Shown here: positions 1 through 6,412 of the stretch, piece by piece
How the letters are laid out: each line of letters starts with the position of its first letter
Position numbering within the stretch: position 1 is the stretch's first letter
NCBI GenBank assembly: GCA_016869335.1
Contig: VGEJ01000081.1
Coordinates: forward strand, 1 to 9,115
Direction: 5' to 3'
Length of the DNA stretch: 9,115 bases
Source of the DNA: Alphaproteobacteria bacterium
Lineage (GTDB): Bacteria; Pseudomonadota; Alphaproteobacteria; VGEJ01
Notes under the pieces: model-generated
Seen by the model: only the letters and a program-made list of their open reading frames with translations
Databases searched by the model: none
What the model was told of the DNA's origin: nothing
Position numbers and translations under genes: made by a program

Positions 1-545
1 AGCGCGGCCAGCACGCCACGGACGCCGTGGTGGTGGCGCTCGGCAGCTACACGCCGTTGCTGCTGCGCAAGGTCGGCCTGCGGGCGCCGATCTATCCGGT
101 GAAAGGCGTGTCGATCACGGTGATGGCCCAAGGATGGAACGATCCGCTCACCATGCCCATCATCGACGATGGCCGGCTATTCGGCCTGATCCCGCTCGGC
201 GATCGGATCCGCGCCGCGGGCTCGGCCGAGGTGGCGCACTATAACACGACCCCGGATCGGACGCGCTGCCAGGCGATCGTCGACAACGTGATCTCGGTGT
301 TCCCGGGCTTCCGCCATTGTTATCGGCCCGAGACCGCAAAGTTCTGGGCCGGGTTGCGGCCGGTCACGCCCTCGGGCACGCCGCTCCTCGGCCGCACCCC
401 CGTGCGCAACCTGTACATCAACGCCGGCCACTGCCACCAGGGCTGGACGCTGTCGTGCGGATCGGCCCGCGTGGTCGCCGACATCGTCGATGGCCGCGAG
501 CCTGAGATCGACCTGACCGGCCTGACGTTCGACCGCCGCCACTAG
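1..545 (+). CDS. FAD-dependent D-amino-acid dehydrogenase-like oxidoreductase, 3' part (5' end outside window)
   Basis: This is the C-terminal ~180 residues of a DadA-type FAD oxidoreductase (DAO fold), which oxidatively deaminates D-amino acids to 2-oxo acids and passes electrons to the respiratory chain at the inner membrane. The frame is open from base 3, reading through DAVVVALGSYTP, so the GTG codons at 27-35 are internal and the gene starts left of the window. Visible family marks are ALGSYTPLLL (end of an FAD-binding strand), PVKGVSIT, FWAGLRPVTPSGTPLLG and the C-terminal GHxxxGWTLSCGS segment that closes over FAD. The usual GHGTLGW-like stretch reads GHCHQGW here, with an extra Cys and His. 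It ends in TAG directly abutting the stop of the opposing transporter gene. Family assignment is firm; the substrate is not, since DadA paralogs act on various amino acids or amines. Confidence 0.9.
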   Translation, partial: RGQHATDAVVVALGSYTPLLLRKVGLRAPIYPVKGVSITVMAQGWNDPLTMPIIDDGRLFGLIPLGDRIRAAGSAEVAHYNTTPDRTRCQAIVDNVISVFPGFRHCYRPETAKFWAGLRPVTPSGTPLLGRTPVRNLYINAGHCHQGWTLSCGSARVVADIVDGREPEIDLTGLTFDRRH

Positions 546-550
546 CTAGT
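541..550. repeat. Perfect 10-bp palindrome formed by two abutting stop codons
   Basis: ACTAGCTAGT is a perfect palindrome that contains the TAG stop of the plus-strand oxidoreductase (543-545) and the TAG stop of the minus-strand transporter (complement of 546-548). The convergent genes have zero bases between them and no room for a separate terminator. It may be pure coincidence of two TAG codons facing each other. Confidence 0.6.
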
Positions 551-1764
551 TGGCCGGACGCCACGGCGCCAGGACCAGATAGGTCGCGCCGGCCAGGAGC
601 GCGGCGCCGCCGACCACGAGCGCCGCGGGCCAGCTCGTGCCGTCGTCGAGTGCGGCCACCGCCAGCGCGCCGAGGCCTGCCCCGCCATCTCGATCGTCCC
701 GAGGAGCGCCGAGGCCATGCCTCGCCCGCCCGGTGCCGCGCTCAGCGCACGCACCGGCCCGGCGGAGAACGCGAAGCCGAGGCCGAGCGCGAAGATGCAG
801 AGCGCTCCGGCGACCGAGCCGACTTGAGTGCCGCGCCGAGGACGGCGATGAAGGCCACACCGCCGAGCGCACAGATGCCGAGCCCAAGGCGGAACGTCGG
901 CTCGAGGCCCGCACGGTCGACCGCGCGCGCGGCGCCCAGGCTGCCGAGGAAGAACGCCAGCACGATGACCGCCTGGTAGTAGCCGAAGTCCTCGGTCGCC
1001 ACGCCGAGGCGGTCGATCATGATGAACGGTCCGGCGGTGATGAAGGCGAACAGCGCGCCGAGCAGGAAGCCGAGGACGAGTGTGTAGGCGAGGAAGGTGC
1101 GGGATCGCACCAGCGTCCAGTAGCCGCGCGCCAGCACCCGGGGCTGCAGAGCCGTGCGGTCAGGCACCGTCGACTCCGGCAGGAAACGCCACAGGAGGAC
1201 CAGCACGATGGCGGCAAAGCCGGTCAGCAGCAGGAAGTTCGCGCGCCAGCCGAGCCAGATGTGCACATGACCGCCGATCACCGGTCCGATCGCGGGCGCC
1301 AACGCAACGACCATGCCGTAGACCGCCAGCAGCTTCGCGCTCTGCTTCTCGTCGTAGAGATCGCGGATGATCGCGAGGATCACCACTGCCTCGACCGCCG
1401 CGGCCGCGCCCTCCAGGAGACGCGCCGCAATCAGCGCCGAGATCGAGAACTCGCCGGCGCAGGCGAGACTGAGCACGGTGAAGGCAGCGATGCCGAGCAG
1501 CAGCACGGGGCGCCGGCCGAAGCGGTCGGAGAGCGGGCCGTGGACCACCTGCGCCAAGCCGAAGCCGAGCACGTTGAGGCTGAGGGTGAGCTGGACCGAA
1601 GCGGCATCGGTGCCGAAGTAGTCCGGCAGGTGCGGCATGCTCGGCGTGTAGAGATCGGTCGAGAGGATGCTTGCCGCGCTCGTCGCGATCAGCACGGCGG
1701 GCACGCCTCACGGGACCGGTGCATAGGTCGGCCGGGCGCCTACGTCGGGCGAGGGCGCGGTCAC
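546..1764 (-). pseudogene. Bcr/CflA-family MFS multidrug efflux transporter, disrupted by one stop and two frameshifts
   Basis: This is a 12-helix proton-driven drug exporter of the Bcr/CflA (DHA1) family in the inner membrane. Visible marks are STDLYTPSMP at helix 1, MFS motif A GPLSDRFGRRP, and antiporter motif C APAIGPVIGG. The best original start is GTG at 1764, four bases after the stop of the upstream amidotransferase gene. From there the frame reads 18 codons ending RPTYAPVP, then TGA (1710-1708), then continues in the same frame as GVPAVLIATSAAS. Without that stop, a GTG at 1704 would start a protein lacking part of the N-terminus. Two further lesions follow: one base is missing near 817-822 (after GAALKS) and one in the C4 run at 680-683 (after GTIEMAG). 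Restoring both gives the expected helices SVAGALCIFALGLGFAFSAG and GAGLGALAVAALDDG, and ends at the TAG at 546. The repaired gene is 1221 nt, 406 residues, normal for the family. Either a recent pseudogene or an error-containing sequence. Confidence 0.85.
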
Positions 1765-1768
1765 GGTG

Positions 1769-2584
1769 TCAGGCGTCGTGGTGTAAGGGCTCGATCTCGA
1801 CCCGACCGCGACTGGCGTGGAGCAGGTGCTCCTCGGGAATCTCGATCCACTCCTCGTGCCTGCGGTTGAGGGGTTCGGAGAGAATGAGCACGGACTCGCC
1901 GTGCGGATCGACCCCAAGGTGCCCCGCCGCGTCCACCGTCACGCCGCGCCCATAGTAGAGGCTCGGCGCCCGGTGATCGCTCGAGGCGCGCACGGCGAGC
2001 ACGTGCTCGCCGTTGGTGACCGCCGCCGTCATGCGGAAGGGCTCCCTCGCCTTGCCGTTTGCCATCACCGCCAGTACCTGTGCCACGGCCCGGCGGAAGG
2101 CGCCCGGCGAATCCGTCTCCAGGCCGTGCGTGAGCATGAGGTGGAAGAACACCTCCGAGTCCGTCGAGCCGAGAAGGGTGTTGAAATAGCGCGGCGCGAT
2201 GCTGACGGTCAGTTCGTGCCGCAGGCGCTCGAAGTCGCCGATCTGGCCGTTGTGCATGAACAACCAGCGCTCGTGCCGGAAGGGATGGCAGTTGGTGCGC
2301 ACCGTCGGCGTGCCGGTCGAAGCGCGAACGTGGGCGAAGAACAGCCGCGCGCGGATCTGCTCGGAGACGCTGCGCAGGTTCTCGTCGTTCCACGCCGGCA
2401 GGACGTCGCGGAACACGCCAGGCTCGGGACTTGCGTCATACCAGCCGATGCCGAAGCCATCGCCGTTGGTCGTCGAGACGCCGCGGCGAGCTGCGCGGCT
2501 CTGGCTGATCAGCGAGTTCTCGGGCCGCAGGATGAGCGTGTCGAGATGGATGGGCGACCCGATGTAGGCAAGCCAGCGGCACAT
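1769..2584 (-). CDS. Class II glutamine amidotransferase-like protein (YafJ/EgtC-type)
   Basis: This 271-residue protein has the N-terminal-nucleophile (Ntn) fold of class II glutamine amidotransferases, which hydrolyse glutamine or gamma-glutamyl amides. Met1 is followed by the catalytic Cys2 (MCRWLAYIGSP). The other family marks are NGDGFGIGWYD (40-50), HVRAST (85-90), NCHPF (98-102), MHNGQI (110-115) and GSTDSE (139-144). There is no synthetase domain, so it is a stand-alone amidase, like the YafJ group or EgtC, the gamma-glutamyl hydrolase of ergothioneine synthesis. The true substrate cannot be read from sequence. The ATG is supported by a GAGG Shine-Dalgarno seven bases upstream and by Cys2 being exactly where the nucleophile must be. 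The MFS gene starts four bases downstream, so the two are probably translated together; an SGNH hydrolase gene lies 76 bp upstream. No egtB- or egtD-like gene is present in the window. Confidence 0.9.
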   Translation of the reverse strand: MCRWLAYIGSPIHLDTLILRPENSLISQSRAARRGVSTTNGDGFGIGWYDASPEPGVFRDVLPAWNDENLRSVSEQIRARLFFAHVRASTGTPTVRTNCHPFRHERWLFMHNGQIGDFERLRHELTVSIAPRYFNTLLGSTDSEVFFHLMLTHGLETDSPGAFRRAVAQVLAVMANGKAREPFRMTAAVTNGEHVLAVRASSDHRAPSLYYGRGVTVDAAGHLGVDPHGESVLILSEPLNRRHEEWIEIPEEHLLHASRGRVEIEPLHHDA

Positions 2585-2660
2585 CGTTGAGCCTCGCCAG
2601 GAGCAGACGGGGTGACTCTATACCCCCAAGCCGCCGAGCAGCGCCAGCCGGAGCGGTGCG

Positions 2661-3854
2661 TTACGACCCATCGTTCAGGGCAGTGCAGAGCTGCCCGGCC
2701 AGCACCGCGGCAACGGCGCCGTGGCCGGCCGCGTTCCAATGACCGCCGGCGAACGCGTCGCTGCCGTGAAGCCGCGTGCCCTCGGCCTCGGCCAACCGGC
2801 GCAACGGCTCGACGAGGCGGACGAGCGGGATGCCGAGGCGCGCGGCCAGGCTGGCCAACCGGCGGTCGGGGTAGTCGAGGTCGGGCACCCCGATCGTCTG
2901 TGCGATCGCTGCGCGCACCGCGGGGTCGGGATACACCTGCGCCGGGTTGGTCAGCGTCATCAGCCAGAACTGAGCGCGGCGCTCGGCGGCGGAGCGGGCC
3001 ATTCGGTCGATCAGCGCCTCGGTGACCGACCACGCCTCGGCCCACGGGCCGGCCACCGGCTCGCGATAGATGCCGGGGTCGAGCCCGGCGCCGAGTTGGG
3101 CGGCGAGATCGAAGTCGGCGTATTTCTGGCTTGCCCGTACGTTGCGGTAGGCCTGGTTGAGGACCTGTAGCGTGCGCAGGCGGTTGAAGACATGACGCTT
3201 GGCGTTGGTCCACGCTTGGGCGAGCCTGAACCGGCTGCTCCGGAGGTTCGTGTCGTCGAGCGCCAACGCGCCCTCCCGCAGAACGAAGTAGGGGCGGTCC
3301 TCGTGGCCATCGAGCGCGCGGTGACTGTTCCACACATCGTTCCCGGTGAAGAAGGCCAGCAGCACGATGTCGGGCTCGTAGCGCCACACCCGCGTAGTCA
3401 GCACCATGTACTCCTGGGCAGTGCCGTAGCCATTGACGCCGAAGCTGAGTACCTCAACGTGGCGGTCGCCCCCCAGGCAGGCGCTGAGAGCACGCTGGGT
3501 GAGGCGCCAGTACGTGTCCTCGAGCGCCACCTCGCGCGCCTCGGTCAGCGAATCGCCCAGCACAGCGATGCGGATCGTCCCCGGCGGCTTCGCGAGGACG
3601 TGCTCGACATCGCGGAAGCCGGCGGCGTTGATCGTCAGCTCCGTTCGTCCTTCGACGGCATAGATCCCGCGCGCGCCCGGCCAGGGGGCCCAGCCGAACA
3701 CCTCGTCCATGCGCCCGAACTCCGGATACGAGATGTCGGCCAGCCATAGACCGAGTTCGCACAGGGCGAGCGTGAGGGCGAGAGTCGCGGCCACAACGGC
3801 CAGTCCGAGCCCCCGGCGGGGGCGGTGGGCCGCGTCAGCGGAGGATGAAGTCAC
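2661..3854 (-). CDS. SGNH/GDSL-family hydrolase with N-terminal membrane anchor or signal segment
   Basis: This is a predicted serine esterase or acyl hydrolase of the SGNH superfamily, about 397 residues from the GTG at 3854. A basic N-terminus (HRPRRG) is followed by one hydrophobic helix at about residues 15-38, so the catalytic domain probably lies on the periplasmic side. Block I is AVLGDSLTEA with nucleophile Ser102, block II FGVNGYG (138-144), block III TGNDVWN (170-176), and block V GGHWNAAGH with likely catalytic His372. The usual Asp directly preceding that His by two or three residues is replaced by Gly; Asp366 is the nearest candidate. The GTG start overlaps the upstream hydrolase by 20 bp and has a weak AGGT behind it; an open frame extends 17 codons further (to 3905) but would lie inside the upstream gene. 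Substrate unknown. It sits in an operon with two alpha/beta hydrolases and an amidase. Confidence 0.82.
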   Translation of the reverse strand: MTSSSADAAHRPRRGLGLAVVAATLALTLALCELGLWLADISYPEFGRMDEVFGWAPWPGARGIYAVEGRTELTINAAGFRDVEHVLAKPPGTIRIAVLGDSLTEAREVALEDTYWRLTQRALSACLGGDRHVEVLSFGVNGYGTAQEYMVLTTRVWRYEPDIVLLAFFTGNDVWNSHRALDGHEDRPYFVLREGALALDDTNLRSSRFRLAQAWTNAKRHVFNRLRTLQVLNQAYRNVRASQKYADFDLAAQLGAGLDPGIYREPVAGPWAEAWSVTEALIDRMARSAAERRAQFWLMTLTNPAQVYPDPAVRAAIAQTIGVPDLDYPDRRLASLAARLGIPLVRLVEPLRRLAEAEGTRLHGSDAFAGGHWNAAGHGAVAAVLAGQLCTALNDGS

Positions 3855-4686
3855 GAATGACCTGGGCGCCGCCCAGTGGATCGTCGCGCAGCACCCCGTG
3901 GCCACAGCCGACGAACCGCGCCTCGGTCGCCAGCCGCTTGGGCAGCACCCGCAGCAGATCCTCGGAGCACGCCGGCGGCGTGATCGGGTCGTCCTCGCCG
4001 TAATCGACCAGCACGGGGCAACGGATGCGGTGCAGCTCCGGCAGGAAGTCGAAGCGGTAGCCCTCGCCGCCCGGCTTGAAGAAGTGCGAGAGGACGGCGA
4101 GGTTCATCACCGCGCGCTTCATGCCGTCGGGATCCTGCGGCGTGGTGTTGTAGAGCGGCATGCAGGCCTTGAAATACGGGTCGAACACGGCCGGGTTCTC
4201 GGCATCGCACCAGAACCGTTCGGCGATCGCGCGCGCCGCGCTGCCGCCGCGCCGCTCGAAGGCGGCGAGCGCCCGGTCGATGCGCATGTGCCCGGCGGTG
4301 CTGGAGAGGATCAGTTTCGCCGGACCCTCCGGGTGGCGGAGCGCATAGGCCTGCGCCACGAACCCGCCGAACGACACGCCGAGGACGATCGGCCTGACGA
4401 TCCCCAGCGCCTGCATGAGCGCGTGCAGGTCGTCGGCCCATTGGGCAAGATTCCAGCGTTCAGGGACGCTACGCTCGCTGCGCCCATTGCCGCGGTGGTC
4501 GAGGTAGACGAGCTGCGCCACATCGGCCAGCGCGCCATGACTGCGCTTGAGGTTGGAGTGGTCGAACCCCGGGCCGCCGTGCAGGAGCACGAGCGTCGGA
4601 CGCTCGCGCATGATGGGGCCCTCGGGCGCGAGCCCTGCGCCCTCGATGTCAACGAAGAGACGGACATCACCGACCGAGACGTGCAT
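3835..4686 (-). CDS. Alpha/beta hydrolase, proline iminopeptidase-like (copy A)
   Basis: This 283-residue cytoplasmic alpha/beta hydrolase resembles S33-family prolyl aminopeptidases, which remove N-terminal proline from peptides, and related amidases and esterases. HGGPG (36-40) forms the oxyanion hole, DHRGNGRS (63-70) is the family signature, GVSFGG holds nucleophile Ser105, GEDDPITPP gives acid Asp233, and CGHGV gives His263. It has no signal peptide. It lies nine bases after copy B and aligns with it almost without gaps and with well over half of residues identical by eye, so the two are a tandem duplication. The start ATG at 4686 has only a weak ribosome site (the spacer is GC-rich), which suggests translational coupling to copy B. 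Its last codons overlap the start of the SGNH gene. The catalytic triad is complete. True proline specificity is unproven; many family members cleave other amides or esters. Confidence 0.9.
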   Translation of the reverse strand: MHVSVGDVRLFVDIEGAGLAPEGPIMRERPTLVLLHGGPGFDHSNLKRSHGALADVAQLVYLDHRGNGRSERSVPERWNLAQWADDLHALMQALGIVRPIVLGVSFGGFVAQAYALRHPEGPAKLILSSTAGHMRIDRALAAFERRGGSAARAIAERFWCDAENPAVFDPYFKACMPLYNTTPQDPDGMKRAVMNLAVLSHFFKPGGEGYRFDFLPELHRIRCPVLVDYGEDDPITPPACSEDLLRVLPKRLATEARFVGCGHGVLRDDPLGGAQVIRDFILR

Positions 4687-4695
4687 GGGCGGCGC

Positions 4696-5550
4696 TCAAG
4701 AGCGGATGAAGTCGCGGATGATCGCGAACGCGCGCACCGGGTCGTCGAGATCGACGCTGTGGCCGGCGGCCTTGAACGGCTCGTAACGGGCGAGTCCGGC
4801 CGGCAAGGCGGCGACGATCTCCTCCGATAGCGAGGGCGGCGTGATGGGATCGAGTTCGCCCGCCAGCACCAGTGTCGGGCAGCGCACGCGCCTCAGCTCG
4901 GCCAAGAAGTCGAAGCGGTGGCCCTCGCCACCCGGCCCGAAGAAATGCGCCAGGACCGCCGTGTGCCGCACCGAGCGCGCGGTGCGGTCCGGGCTTTGCG
5001 GCGTCGGGTTGTAGAGCGGAAAGCAGGTGTCGAGATAGGGCTGCACGACGTCGGGGTTTGCGGCATCGGTCCAGAAGCGCTCGGCAACGGCGCGGGCATT
5101 CGGGCCGCCGAGGCGCTCGAACATCGCGTAGGAGCGTTCGAGCCGCATGGTGCCTGCCGTGCTCGACAGGATGAGCTTGGCGGGAAAGTCGGGATGGCGG
5201 GTCGCCAGCGACTGGGCCACGAAGCCGCCAAACGAGACGCCGAGCACGATCGGTTTCTCGATGCCGAGAGCGGCGCAGAAGGACACCAGATCGTCGCCCC
5301 ACTGGGCAAGGTTCCAGTGGCGCGGGTCGCCGTAGTCGCTGCGGCCGTTGCCACGGTGGTCGACGAACACGAGCTGGCAGAGGTCCGTCAGCGTCGAGTG
5401 CTCGGGGCGGAGGTGGGAGTGGTCGAACCCTGGACCGCCGTGGAGAAGCAGCAGCGTCGGGCGCTCGCGCATGGCCGGCCCCTCGGGCACGAGCTTGGGA
5501 CCTTCGATGTCGAAGAACAGGCGCAGACCACCGCCGATATCGACTCTCAT
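4696..5550 (-). CDS. Alpha/beta hydrolase, proline iminopeptidase-like (copy B)
   Basis: This 284-residue alpha/beta hydrolase is the first gene of the leftward block and the paralog of the next gene. Its marks are HGGPG (37-41), DHRGNGRS (64-71), GVSFGG with nucleophile Ser106, GELDPITPP with Asp234, and AAGHSV with His264. The triad is therefore intact. I chose the ATG at 5550 because the resulting MRVDIGGGLRLFFDIEG lines up with the paralog's N-terminus and because GGGGAGG lies three bases upstream, a strong but unusually close Shine-Dalgarno. An in-frame ATG ten codons earlier (5580) has no ribosome site. The copies differ most in the cap region, for example RSYAMFERLGG against RALAAFERRGG, and near the C-terminus, where substrate choice is often set, so they may have split specificities. 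Likely S33-like peptidase or amidase; substrate unknown. Confidence 0.9.
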   Translation of the reverse strand: MRVDIGGGLRLFFDIEGPKLVPEGPAMRERPTLLLLHGGPGFDHSHLRPEHSTLTDLCQLVFVDHRGNGRSDYGDPRHWNLAQWGDDLVSFCAALGIEKPIVLGVSFGGFVAQSLATRHPDFPAKLILSSTAGTMRLERSYAMFERLGGPNARAVAERFWTDAANPDVVQPYLDTCFPLYNPTPQSPDRTARSVRHTAVLAHFFGPGGEGHRFDFLAELRRVRCPTLVLAGELDPITPPSLSEEIVAALPAGLARYEPFKAAGHSVDLDDPVRAFAIIRDFIRS

Positions 5551-5592
5551 GTTCCTCCCCGGGGCGTCGTGACGGCCCATTAACCATGGCGC

Positions 5593-5621
5593 AGCCTATC
5601 GCGAAAGGTTGATGCGACCAA
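5593..5621 (-). promoter_or_regulatory. Candidate sigma70-type promoter for the leftward hydrolase block
   Basis: On the minus strand TTGGTC (5621-5616) and TAGGCT (5598-5593) are separated by exactly 17 bases and would start transcription roughly 35 bases upstream of the copy B start codon. Each box matches only three of six consensus bases. A short inverted repeat, GGTTG (5607-5611) and CAACC (5619-5623) with a 7-base spacer, overlaps the -35 box and could be an operator. The evidence is positional and weak. Confidence 0.22.
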
Positions 5622-5674
5622 CCCGGCGCGTGTGACTCCCGCGCTTTCTGCGCTGTGGCCTTCCTGACATACTG

Positions 5675-6412
5675 ATGGCTCGAGGGATTCGTGGAGCGGC
5701 GCGCGAGCCCATGGCTTCTGGCGCACCTGGTCGGCCCGGCGCCGCGGCCTTCGCCGCAGTAAGGCGGGCGGGGATTCGTGCCCGCGTGTTGTCGGCGTGC
5801 CGGCGCGGGGTCATCGTGGGTCTTGCCGCGTCGCTGGCGCTGACGGCGGCGCGCTTCAAGGTGTGGTCCGCCGCGGCGCCCGAATCGCTCGCCGGCCAGC
5901 TTCTGGTTGCGGCCGAAGAAATGGCCGATCCGCGCTTTGCCGAAACCGTGATCCTGATGGTGCAGCACGATGACGGGGGAGCCCTCGGCTTGATCATCAA
6001 CCGCGAGGTCTCGCGCATCGGCTTTGCCGGGCTGCTGGAGAAGTTCAACCTCGCGGACCAGGATCTGACGCCGATTGCCGGCGACATCGCGCTCCACTTC
6101 GGCGGCCCGGTACAGCTTGGCCTGCCCTTCGTCGTCCACTCCACCGACGTGATGACCGCATCGAGCCGGGGACTCGCCCCCGACGTCGCGGTGAGCATGG
6201 ATCAGGATCTGCTGCGCGCGATCGTGATCGGGCGCGGCCCGCGCCACAGCCTGCTCACGCTCGGCTATGCCGGCTGGGCACCGGGACAGCTCGAGGCTGA
6301 GCTTGCACGCGATGACTGGGTCGTGATCCCGACCGACTCAGACTTGGTGTTCGGTCCCGATCAGGGGAGCAAGTGGCGCCGGGCACTGGCCCGCGAGGAG
6401 ATTGCGCTCTGA
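5675..6412 (+). CDS. YqgE/AlgH-family (DUF179) protein with N-terminal export signal
   Basis: The core from residue ~72 onward (LAGQLLVAAEEMADPRF) is a typical YqgE/AlgH domain: GALGLIINR (102-110), GGPV (143-146) and LGYAGWAPGQLEAEL (196-210). The biochemical role of the family is unknown; AlgH was linked to alginate regulation in Pseudomonas. Usual YqgE proteins are about 185-200 residues and cytoplasmic, but this one has ~70 extra N-terminal residues with an arginine pair (CRRG, 42-45), a hydrophobic run (46-59) and an AAA-type cleavage site near 66-68, which resembles a Sec or Tat signal peptide. The start is uncertain. ATG 5675 gives 245 residues, ATG 5711 gives 233, and GTG 5786 would give 208 with a compact signal peptide (MLSACRRGVIVGL). 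None has a convincing ribosome site. It is divergent from the hydrolase block and overlaps the next gene, suggesting a two-gene unit. Confidence 0.85.
   Translation: MARGIRGAAREPMASGAPGRPGAAAFAAVRRAGIRARVLSACRRGVIVGLAASLALTAARFKVWSAAAPESLAGQLLVAAEEMADPRFAETVILMVQHDDGGALGLIINREVSRIGFAGLLEKFNLADQDLTPIAGDIALHFGGPVQLGLPFVVHSTDVMTASSRGLAPDVAVSMDQDLLRAIVIGRGPRHSLLTLGYAGWAPGQLEAELARDDWVVIPTDSDLVFGPDQGSKWRRALAREEIAL

Noticed and set aside
680..822. Programmed ribosomal frameshifting in the MFS gene.
   Set aside because: Two shifts would be needed, no slippery heptamer of the known type is present, and truncated products would lack essential helices; lost bases are simpler.
1708..1710. TGA in the MFS gene as a selenocysteine codon.
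   Set aside because: MFS exporters are not selenoproteins and no SECIS-like hairpin follows; the residue expected there by context is an ordinary one.
637..1869. A 410-codon open frame on the plus strand opposite the MFS gene.
   Set aside because: Its product is Arg/Glu/His/Gln-rich with no recognisable domain. It is the antisense shadow of a GC-rich membrane protein gene whose own frame carries clear MFS motifs.
3855..3905. The 17-codon N-terminal extension of the SGNH protein (MATGCCATIHW...).
   Set aside because: It lies wholly inside the upstream hydrolase gene, adds Cys-rich residues before the basic signal region and is less natural than the GTG at 3854.
3709..4830. A 373-codon plus-strand frame opposite the SGNH and hydrolase genes.
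   Set aside because: No domain, no ribosome site, and the opposite strand has complete catalytic motifs.
4667..6247. A 526-codon minus-strand open frame running through copy B, the divergent region and the antisense of the YqgE-like gene.
   Set aside because: It crosses two clearly supported genes in other frames and has low-complexity Arg/Pro-rich translation; a high-GC shadow.
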